This document shows positions 1 through 5,915 of a stretch of DNA of 7,653 nt, in pieces. Position 1 is the stretch's first letter, and each line of letters starts with the position of its first letter. This stretch comes from Chloroflexota bacterium. Lineage in GTDB: Bacteria; Chloroflexota; Anaerolineae; Anaerolineales; Villigracilaceae. The DNA lies in contig JACPVD010000106.1 of the NCBI GenBank assembly GCA_016191895.1, forward strand, positions 1-7,653, given 5' to 3'. The notes below the pieces were generated by a model. The model did not search any database, had not been told where the DNA came from, and saw nothing but the letters and a program-made list of their open reading frames with translations. The position numbers were made by a program, and so were the translations under genes.

Positions 1-119
1 ATTCGACCTTTGGGTGCCTTATCATGGTGATTTCAGTCTTTTTTGGGTCTGGTGTGAGTGTCAAATCTGGCAGTTTTCTCAAGTTTTGCCTGTGCTTTGG
101 TAATCCAGGCCAGCAAGTG

Positions 120-212
120 CTAGAATTTTAGACACGCTCTCTGACAAACCTGTGATTTACTGAATTTATCGCCTTTGTCTGTGTAAAGTTGCAATTGCAT
201 GTTTGACACATT
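120..212 (-). pseudogene. Orphaned 3' end of the META-domain lipoprotein gene, beyond a premature TAA
   Basis: Reading on in the same frame past the TAA at 213-215 gives 30 more codons before a TAG at 120-122. The first 17 contain NMQLQLYTDKGD, which is the last beta strand expected of the second META domain. It aligns without gaps with the end of the first META domain of the same protein at a constant offset of 117 residues: L119/L236, L121/L238, G126/G243, D127/D244. The last 13 codons show no recognisable homology. Upstream of 120 (positions 1-119) I see no gene I can support. Confidence 0.65.
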
Positions 213-899
213 TTACTGCCAGACCATGCCTAATAAGGAGGCGTATTTTCCTTCAGCAATCAAATCTTGTTCGCTGCAATTGACTTCTCCCAACATTTTC
301 AGCGAAGGGAATCGCAGGCTGTCATCCGTTGCTTGATATTCACCTTCGTACTCTCTGCAAGTCGTTGCGCCGCTGTATTTACTCCCATCAAATTGCAAAG
401 TAAAAGGATCAAGTTGCGCTCCATCCGATCCAGTCGCAGAGACCAGCCGCCATGTTTTGCCCGTCAAAGATTCGGGGTTAACTTCAAATTTTGGTATGAG
501 TTGATACTGCAACGATATGTCTCCATCCCTATTGGTCAGCCATAACGCGTTTCCTTCAATCCTGTAGTTGGTCGCTTTCCACAATGCAGTTGTGTATTCG
601 CTTTCTTGTTCCATCACACCTTCGGGTTCAGGACATGCCATCTCCGTCCAGCCGCCTTCTTCAACTTTAAAACCAGTTTTCGATTCGATGATGTATTTTG
701 CCCCATAATTATTACAGCCTCCTCTTCCATATAAGTTATCTGCATCAAATTCCAAAGTAATGACTGTATTTACGCGCAATTCATGGCCGTTCAGTGACCG
801 CAGATTCCAACGTGTGCCATCTAATTTAATTGGGTTATCATTCGATGGGACGCAGGCGGTCATAATGAAACATAGAACAATCAGCTGTAGATGCTTCAT
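213..899 (-). CDS. Lipoprotein with two META (HslJ-like) domains, second one truncated by a stop
   Basis: This encodes a 228-aa predicted lipoprotein. Its signal peptide ends in an MTAC lipobox with Cys16 as the lipidated residue; Met at -3 is slightly atypical. Domain 1 (about 26-130) has the classic META pattern: an LEFD strand, GRGGCNNY at 58-65, MACPEPEG at 87-94, and a last strand YRIEGNALWL. Domain 2 (about 145-228) repeats it with LTGKTW, LQFDGSKYSG, Cys181 and Cys208, but stops before its last strand. META domains occur in heat-inducible HslJ of E. coli and in many secreted proteins; the molecular role is poorly known. The gene lies 41 nt after the lipoprotein gene at 941-1762 on the same strand and is probably co-transcribed. 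The start ATG is preceded by GGGTG about 7 nt upstream, a weak ribosome site. The region is clearly AT-richer than its neighbours. The full frame would run to 120. Confidence 0.85.
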   Translation of the reverse strand: MKHLQLIVLCFIMTACVPSNDNPIKLDGTRWNLRSLNGHELRVNTVITLEFDADNLYGRGGCNNYGAKYIIESKTGFKVEEGGWTEMACPEPEGVMEQESEYTTALWKATNYRIEGNALWLTNRDGDISLQYQLIPKFEVNPESLTGKTWRLVSATGSDGAQLDPFTLQFDGSKYSGATTCREYEGEYQATDDSLRFPSLKMLGEVNCSEQDLIAEGKYASLLGMVWQ

Positions 900-940
900 C
901 TTATTTCACCCATGCACATCTCGTCACCCAACTCTTAAAT

Positions 941-1762
941 CTACGGAATCGAATACGACACCAGTTCGACCACGCTATCCATATTCGATCCTGTTGACAC
1001 GGTTTTAATCAAGCCCACGCCTTGCGCGTACCAGTTCATTGCACTGAAGACCAGCGGAAGTTCAGTGGAATTCCCGTCGATTGTGACTGTGATGAGCATC
1101 GTGTTTTGACAATCCACGCGCAGGGCGTCGAATATCCCGGCATCCACGGTTACGGATTCCATCCCTGTCGCCGTGCAATTGCTGGTCGTCTGGTTTTTGG
1201 AGGGAACGGTTGTGCCATTGAGCGTTTGCGTCCCTTCGATGGTTACGGATTGGGACCAACTATCGCCGATGTTGATCGAAGCAGGAAGCGTAACTCCCTC
1301 CAATGCGGTCGTTTGAAATTCCGAAGTCATGCCCTCGGTCTGTACGCTGGCCGAACCTCCGCCGGCCGGGTTGAGCGCAATCAGATTCCCGTTGTCGCAA
1401 TTCCACTTTCCCTGGCGAGTCACCCCCGCGCCAAAGACATCCTGTTCGGTGAATCCCCCCGCCTCCACGTTGAGGATGCTATGGGTGTATGTATCGGGGG
1501 CCGGCCCGCTGAGTTTGTAGTTCCATATCGCACCGACGATGACGGGCATGTATGGGTTGGCGCATGCGCTGTTTGCCGGGTTTGAATTATTTTGCGGCGC
1601 TTCTGTGGGAGATTCGGCAACGGGGGATGCAACTGCCGTGGCTTCGCCGTTCGACGGGGGAGCGGACTCGGTTGAAGGAGTAGTTGTTCCCATATTGCAG
1701 GCGAGCATCGAAAGGACGATCGCCGCGGCCGATAGTACGACAAAAGATATGTTCGTTTTCAT
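941..1762 (-). CDS. Secreted lipoprotein, 273 aa, function unknown
   Basis: The N-terminus MKTNISF leads a hydrophobic segment ending in a MLAC lipobox, so Cys22 should be lipidated after cleavage by signal peptidase II. Residues 25-66 are a low-complexity Thr/Ser/Pro/Ala/Asn linker, typical of surface lipoproteins in Chloroflexota. The folded part (67-273) begins with NPYMPVIVGAIWNYK and ends with WYAQGVGLIKTV and a short beta strand. This resembles the broad class of exported beta-rich proteins described as YFP..G..W.Y, but I cannot name a family. Four Cys (67, 122, 196, 218) could form two disulfides. The frame is open upstream to 1834, but I chose ATG 1762 because AGGAAG (1769-1774) lies 6 nt before it and the signal peptide starts there. 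It ends with TAG. It probably leads an operon with the META-domain gene. Confidence 0.85.
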   Translation of the reverse strand: MKTNISFVVLSAAAIVLSMLACNMGTTTPSTESAPPSNGEATAVASPVAESPTEAPQNNSNPANSACANPYMPVIVGAIWNYKLSGPAPDTYTHSILNVEAGGFTEQDVFGAGVTRQGKWNCDNGNLIALNPAGGGSASVQTEGMTSEFQTTALEGVTLPASINIGDSWSQSVTIEGTQTLNGTTVPSKNQTTSNCTATGMESVTVDAGIFDALRVDCQNTMLITVTIDGNSTELPLVFSAMNWYAQGVGLIKTVSTGSNMDSVVELVSYSIP

Positions 1763-1800
1763 GGTTTGCTTCCTGTACCTGAGATGGGGCGTTCCTGCGG

Positions 1801-1809
1801 AGTATAGCA
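1801..1809 (-). promoter_or_regulatory. Extended -10 promoter for the lipoprotein operon
   Basis: Read on the minus strand this is TGCTATACT: a TATACT -10 hexamer with the TG of an extended -10. It lies about 40 nt upstream of the start codon at 1762. No good -35 hexamer is present at 16-18 nt, which is usual for extended -10 promoters. Confidence 0.5.
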
Positions 1810-1842
1810 CTGACGCGGAAAATTGCTCGAACAAAATCAGGA

Positions 1843-1858
1843 GTGTTCAAAAGAACAC
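1843..1858. promoter_or_regulatory. Perfect 6-4-6 palindrome between divergent promoters (candidate operator)
   Basis: GTGTTCAAAAGAACAC has perfect 6-bp arms around AAAA. It ends 7 nt before the plus-strand -10 (1866-1871), so it covers roughly the -35 to -20 zone of that promoter. It also lies upstream of the minus-strand lipoprotein promoter. The position suits a repressor or activator site serving one or both directions. The regulator is unknown. Confidence 0.45.
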
Positions 1859-1862
1859 CCGG

Positions 1863-1871
1863 TGGTATAAT
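1863..1871 (+). promoter_or_regulatory. Extended -10 promoter of the leader-peptide transcript
   Basis: TGGTATAAT carries a consensus TATAAT at 1866-1871. The conventional start point about 7 nt downstream falls at 1877-1880, at or just before the leader ATG (1880). The transcript would therefore be leaderless or nearly so. No ribosome-binding site fits in between. Confidence 0.65.
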
Positions 1872-1879
1872 GCCGGTCT

Positions 1880-1960
1880 ATGAAACAAATCTTTAACCCA
1901 TCCGCCACCGCTCAAGTCGCTGCTGCTACCCGCGCGTTATTCGAACCTGCCACGGCTTGA
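1880..1960 (+). CDS. Alanine-rich leader peptide (26 aa) upstream of alaS
   Basis: ATG 1880 opens a 26-codon frame ending in TGA at 1958-1960. Eight of 26 residues are Ala, including three consecutive GCT codons at 1919-1927 and GCG at 1934. The peptide begins MKQIFNPSATAQVAAATR and ends in PATA. It sits directly behind a consensus -10, so it is probably translated from a leaderless mRNA, and it is followed 20 nt later by a strong terminator and then alaS. A short ORF enriched in the cognate amino acid in front of its aminoacyl-tRNA synthetase is the arrangement of a ribosome-mediated attenuator, as in E. coli pheST for Phe. The role is inferred. It could instead be an independent small gene, since GC-rich DNA produces Ala codons easily. 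Confidence 0.55.
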   Translation: MKQIFNPSATAQVAAATRALFEPATA

Positions 1961-1980
1961 GACTGAACAAAGGAACACAG

Positions 1981-2015
1981 TCCCGGACCAGCACAGGTTC
2001 GGGATTTTTTATTTT
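1981..2015 (+). terminator. Intrinsic terminator between the leader ORF and alaS
   Basis: TCCCGGACC (1981-1989) pairs with GGTTCGGGA (1996-2004) over 9 bp with one G-U. The 6-nt loop is AGCACA, and TTTTTTATTTT follows. This is the strongest terminator in the window. It lies before, not after, a structural gene, which supports attenuation. Confidence 0.85.
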
Positions 2016-2074
2016 CCTCGACGACCTTCAACTTTTGACCATTCATCCTCATCATTTATCCTTCATCATTCCGT

Positions 2075-2083
2075 TGGTATAAT
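2075..2083 (+). promoter_or_regulatory. Second, alaS-proximal extended -10 promoter
   Basis: TGGTATAAT, identical to the leader promoter core, has TATAAT at 2078-2083. Its expected start is near 2090, giving a 5' UTR of about 26 nt that contains GGAG (2106-2109), 6 nt before the alaS ATG. alaS may therefore have a constitutive promoter as well as attenuated readthrough. No convincing -35 is present. The stretch 2016-2070 is pyrimidine-rich (TCATC-like runs) and holds nothing else I recognise. Confidence 0.55.
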
Positions 2084-2115
2084 TCGCCAGCCATCTCAAA
2101 TTTTCGGAGCTACTT

Positions 2116-4935
2116 ATGAGCAAAAAACTGACAGGCAACCAGATCCGCCAGACCTTCATCGACTTTTTTGTCGAACATGGACACACCGCCGTGCCTTCGA
2201 TGTCGCTTGTGCCGGGCGGGGACTCCACGCTTCTTTTCACAAACTCGGGCATGGTTCAGTTCAAGGATGTCTTCATCGGCACCGACAAAAAGCCCTACAC
2301 CCGCGCCGTCGACTCGCAGAAGTGCATGCGTGTCGCCGGCAAACACAATGACCTCGAAGATGTCGGCCGCGACGACACGCATCATACCTTCTTTGAAATG
2401 CTCGGAAACTGGTCGTTTGGCGATTACTATAAGAAGGAAGCCATTGCCTGGTCGTGGCAACTGCTCACCGAGGTTTGGGGCCTGCCAAAAGACAGACTCT
2501 ATGCCACCTGCTTTGAAGACGACCAGGGCAATGTCCCGCGCGACGACGAAGCCGCCGACGTGTGGAAATCACAGTCTGGATTCGATCCTTCACATGTGCT
2601 CTTTTTTGGGCGCAAGGAAAACTTTTGGCAGATGGCTGAAACCGGTCCATGCGGGCCATGTTCCGAAATCCATCTCGACCTAGGCGAAGATCGCGATAAC
2701 ATGCGCGGCACGGAACATCGTTGCGGCGTGAATGGCGAATGAACGCGCTTCCTCGAACTCTGGAACAACGTCTTCATTCAATACAATCTTTACGATGACG
2801 GCCGTCTCGAGTCGTTGCCCGCCAAGCATGTCGATACCGGGATGGGCTTCGAACGCATTGTTTCCGTATTGCAGGGCGTCGACTCGAATTACAAAACCGA
2901 CCTCTTCACCGGTTCGCTGGATGTGTTGCGCTCGCTCACCGGTCATGGCGAAAAGGAAATGCTCGCAAACTTTACGCCCTATCGCGTCATCTGCGATCAT
3001 GTCCGCTCGGCGGCGTTCCTCATCGCCGATGGAGTCGTTCCGGGTAACGCCAAACGCAACTACGTCACCCGCATGATCGTCCGCCGTGCTGCGCGTTTTG
3101 GCGGCAAGATCGGGCTCAACGAACCGTTCCTCGCGAGAGTTGCGCAGGCTGTAATCGACCAGTATGGCGATTTTTATCCCGAACTGGAAAAGAACAAAGC
3201 GACCATTTTCGACAACCTGACTCGGGAAGAGATCCGCTTCGCGCGGACCGTTGAATCTGGCACGGCTCATCTGCAGAATCATCTCGACAATCTTCGCGCC
3301 CAATCACCAGTTACTAATCACCAATTACCGATCCTCGACGGTCATATTGCCTTCGATCTCTACGCCACCTACGGCCTGCCCTTTGAAATCTCCCGCGACA
3401 TTGCCCGCGAACAAGGCATGGACGTGGAAGAGGAAAGTTATAACGAAGCGAAGGAAAAACACAGTCTTGCTTCCGGCGGCGGCAAGGCCATGGGTAAACT
3501 TGGCGGCGACGACGCCGAATACTTTGCGTCCCTGTTGAAGGATTTGCAGAAGAATAAAAAACTCGGCGAGCACGGTGTCGAATATGATCCATACACAAGC
3601 CCCAAAGCGAAAGGCGAAGTTCTTGCAATCGTTGTCGGCGGGGAGGCGGTTAAGTCTGCCTCCTTTGGCGAGGCCGTCGAAGTCATCCTGCCGAAGACCG
3701 GGTTCTACATCGAATCCGGTGGACAGGTGGATGATAACGGGTATATCCGTTCTTTCAGCGGTTCAACTGCCGGCGAATCGGGGAGTGGTTGGGAAATCGA
3801 AATCACCGCCATGCGTCGCGCGTCTGCCGGTGTGATCGTCCACATCGGCGAAGTCATCTCCGGCCAGCCGAAAGTTGGCGACCCCTGTATTGCCGAAGTG
3901 GACATGGATCGCCGCCACGACATCATGCGCAATCACACAGCCACGCATCTCATGCATGCCGCATTGCATAAAGTGCTCGGCGAACATGCGCGCCAGGCTG
4001 GGTCTCTGGTCGCGCCCGACCGCCTGCGCTTCGACTTCAACCACCCCGAAGCCATGACCCTCGATCAGATCGAGCGCGTCGAGAAAATTGTCAACGACGC
4101 GGTTGCGGCGGATATGGAAGTCGTACCCAAACTTAAGTCGCGCGAAGATGCAATTGCCGAAGGCGCGATGGCCTTGTTCGGCGAAAAATATGGCGAGACC
4201 GTTCGCACGATCACGATTGCCCCGCCCGCGCTGGATATGTCTGTCGAGGAAACCGTTGTCCACCCGATGGCCGCGGTGGAACATCAACACAAGTATTCCT
4301 ACGAATTGTGCGGCGGCGTTCACCTTGACCGCACTTCAGATGTGGGCGCGTTTATCATCACCAGCGAAAGTTCCGCCGCGGCGGGAGTCCGTCGTATCGA
4401 AGCGGTGACAGGCCGTGGCGCGTATGACCTGATCGCGAGGCGATTCAAATCTGCAAAACAAGCCGCAGCCCTGCTTTCCTCCGCGCTGGAGGAATTGCCC
4501 GCGAAGGTCACAGCCTTACAGGAAGAGCAGATTGAACTCCGCAAACAGATCGCAAACATGCGCCGCGACTCGGCTTTGAACACGTTCAACCTTATGCTGG
4601 AAGATGTCCAAACCGTGAACGATGTGATGGTGCTTGCGGTGGAGGTCCCGAATTGCGACGCCGATACCCTGCGCTCGCTGGCCGATAAATTCCGCGAAAA
4701 GCACCCCAAACATGGCGTGTGTGTGCTGGTCTCGGTACATGAGGGCAAGTCCACATTGATCGCCACTGTCACGGAAGACATGGTCAAAAAGGGAATCAAA
4801 GCCGGCGACATCATTCAAGCCATCGGCGGTAAAGGTGGCGGGCGTCCCAACCTTGCGCAGGGAAGCCTGCCCGATGGAAACGCCGCCGACGCGCTGGCAA
4901 AGGTTGTGAAAGCGGTCGAAGAAAAAGTGAAATAG
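2116..4935 (+). CDS. alaS: Alanyl-tRNA synthetase, interrupted by an in-frame TGA at codon 209
   Basis: AlaRS charges tRNA-Ala with alanine in the cytoplasm. Read through the TGA, the frame is 939 codons; E. coli AlaRS has 876. The class II catalytic core lies at about 1-250, with TNSGMVQF at 42-49, [17 protein letters not shown] at 90-106, [10 protein letters not shown], and after the [17 protein letters not shown] and [10 protein letters not shown]. The editing domain has its zinc/catalytic signatures HTATH (607-611) and C732-GGV-H736. The C-terminal DHHA1/C-Ala domain has GGKGGGRP at 904-911. Start ATG 2116 has GGAG 6 nt upstream. Codon 209 (2740-2742) is TGA, inside the catalytic core between VNGE and TRFLELWN. 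The same frame resumes at once with full conservation, so there is no indel. Neither the 208-aa head nor the rest alone could aminoacylate. Options are recoding, sequencing error, or an inactivated copy with another alaS elsewhere. It ends with TAG. Confidence 0.93.
2740..2742 (+). other. In-frame TGA in alaS (codon 209)
   Basis: The reading frame is unbroken on both sides, so this is a single-codon event. TGC, TGT or TGG would need one change. From memory, relatives with the same VNG-x-C-x-R-x-x-ELWN style carry Cys here; I could not verify this. The only downstream hairpin seen is TTCC (2749-2752) with GGAA (2762-2765), 4 bp around a 9-nt loop, which is too weak for a bacterial SECIS. Confidence 0.8.
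3302..3329 (+). repeat. Two 14-bp direct repeats inside alaS
   Basis: AATCACCAGTTACT (3302-3315) is followed at once by AATCACCAATTACC (3316-3329); 12 of 14 positions match. They encode SPVTNHQLP, a non-conserved stretch at the junction between the tRNA-recognition part and the conserved segment [16 protein letters not shown]. The AT-rich text differs from the surrounding gene, and 14 bp is not a multiple of 3. This suggests a small insertion kept in frame rather than an evolved protein segment. Confidence 0.6.
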
Positions 4936-4972
4936 AGGCAAGCGCCCTTATCGCATGTTTGGCTGTCTCTAC

Positions 4973-4984
4973 CGCCAGCTGGCG
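4973..4984. repeat. 12-bp perfect palindrome between convergent genes
   Basis: CGCCAGCTGGCG lies in the 58-nt gap between the converging alaS and CPBP-protease genes. AGCGCC (4941-4946) can also pair with GGCGCT (4981-4986). Neither is followed by a T-run on either strand, so an intrinsic terminator is not supported. Confidence 0.35.
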
Positions 4985-4993
4985 CTCGCGAAG

Positions 4994-5878
4994 TCAATCC
5001 TTTGTCGGTCGGGGATGATGCGAGAGATTCTCTTTGCCGAATTTTCGAATCAGGAAGATCGCGATCGCCCACGGCAGGACTCCGTACAACGTCTGTGCGG
5101 TCATGTTATTGGACGAAAGCACGAGATAGGATTGCACTGCGTTGCCCCAACCGTGCAGGAGAATCATCAGCCAGACGCTCTTGGTGTTGTTGTAGAGCCA
5201 TGTGTTGACAATTGTCCAGCCGACGATGCCGAGCGTCAGCCCGATGAGCGAGGCAATCATCGGCGCGAGTCCTGCCGCGAGGTTATAGTAGATGATGAAT
5301 GGAAAATGCCACACGCCCCACAGGATGCCCAAGATCCAACTGGCTTTTTCGGCGTTGTAGCGGCTTTGCAGGCGGGGCAATGCGAAACCACGCCAGCCTG
5401 GTTCCTCCGCGATGCCCGTGAAAACCAGCATGTAAACGAAGAACGGCAGAAACGAACCGATGGGCAACTTCGCGGCGTACGCGGATTTTCCGCCCGTAGA
5501 GAGCAGGCCCAACCCGAGGCTGACCAAAGCCAGCGCCAGCGGAATCCCGAACGCGGCGAGATACCACTTCGCTTCGACCTTCCATAAACTGGATCGGCGC
5601 CACAAATCCTTTATCCCCTCCACGCCTTCGACGACGCGCGTGACGATCAGCGCGGCGAACAACGGCCCCGCGCCGAGTGTGAAGAGAATGTAGACCATTG
5701 CCTGCGCGGAGTTTATTCGTCCACTTAGCAGGCCGAGGAAGTATTGAAAGTTCGTCTCGTTGCTGAGCGCCATGCCCTGTGTGGGTGCGAGGAAAATCGC
5801 CGCCAGTTGAAGTGTCCATGTGATTGCGTAGGCGAGAATGAAAAACGCCGTAAGTGGGTATTGTTTGATAATTTTCAC
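4994..5878 (-). CDS. CPBP-family intramembrane metalloprotease (CAAX/Abi type)
   Basis: This is a 294-aa integral membrane protein with about 7-8 hydrophobic segments. The CPBP signature is complete: E158-E159-PGW-R163 (EExxxR), H191 in WGVWHFPF, and H242-GWG-N246 (HxxxN-like). In family members the Glu and His residues form the intramembrane active site, as in Rce1. Bacterial relatives serve in bacteriocin self-immunity, signalling or protein turnover, and the substrate here is unknown. The start is GTG at 5876-5878, with AAGGA about 6 nt upstream. It follows the hydrolase-cyclase gene by 37 nt on the same strand, so the two are probably one operon. It ends with TGA and converges on alaS. 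Confidence 0.88.
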   Translation of the reverse strand: MKIIKQYPLTAFFILAYAITWTLQLAAIFLAPTQGMALSNETNFQYFLGLLSGRINSAQAMVYILFTLGAGPLFAALIVTRVVEGVEGIKDLWRRSSLWKVEAKWYLAAFGIPLALALVSLGLGLLSTGGKSAYAAKLPIGSFLPFFVYMLVFTGIAEEPGWRGFALPRLQSRYNAEKASWILGILWGVWHFPFIIYYNLAAGLAPMIASLIGLTLGIVGWTIVNTWLYNNTKSVWLMILLHGWGNAVQSYLVLSSNNMTAQTLYGVLPWAIAIFLIRKFGKENLSHHPRPTKD

Positions 5879-5915
5879 TGATGTTCCTTGGAAGATTTAA
5901 TTGGCGTATTTTCCT

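Larger units (their letters stand above)
1878..2015 (+). promoter_or_regulatory. Putative transcription attenuator RNA controlling alaS
   Basis: Helices found by eye. (a) CTCAAGTCG (1911-1919) pairs with CGGCTTGAG (1953-1961), 9 bp with one G-U. (b) CGAACCTG (1942-1949) pairs perfectly with CAGGTTCG (1994-2001), which overlaps the 3' arm of the terminator. (c) GACTG (1961-1965) pairs with CAGTC (1978-1982), which overlaps its 5' arm. (d) The terminator is 1981-2004. Inferred model: a ribosome stalled at the Ala codons masks 1911-1919 and leaves 1942-1949 free to pair with the terminator 3' arm, allowing readthrough into alaS. A ribosome reaching the stop codon covers 1942-1949 and lets the terminator form. 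No T-box motif is visible. Whether helix (b) can outcompete the more local terminator is uncertain. Confidence 0.5.

Noticed and set aside
1..25. Start of another minus-strand gene (ATG at 23-25)
   Set aside because: Only eight codons are visible, with no ribosome-binding site and no recognisable sequence.
89..111. GCCTG/CAGGC hairpin as terminator of the lipoprotein operon
   Set aside because: It has only 5 bp, a 13-nt loop, and no T-run after it on the minus strand.
1022..1585. Plus-strand 187-aa frame opposite the lipoprotein gene
   Set aside because: It is a shadow of the minus-strand lipoprotein, whose lipobox, linker and ribosome site support the real frame.
1931..1956. TTCGAACC resembling the T-loop of a tRNA
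   Set aside because: No acceptor, D or anticodon arms can be built around it. It lies inside the leader ORF and is better explained as the segment that pairs with the terminator 3' arm.
1961..2004. T-box riboswitch upstream of alaS
   Set aside because: No AGGGTGGNACCGCG-like antiterminator motif or specifier stem is visible, and the leader is too short. The leader-ORF attenuator explains the terminator better.
2749..2765. SECIS element after the alaS TGA
   Set aside because: Only a 4-bp stem with a 9-nt loop can be formed, too close to the TGA and without the expected G-rich loop.
4955..5587. Long plus-strand open frame opposite the CPBP gene
   Set aside because: It is antisense to a gene with intact protease motifs, its predicted protein is Arg/Gln-rich and low-complexity, and it has no homology I recognise.
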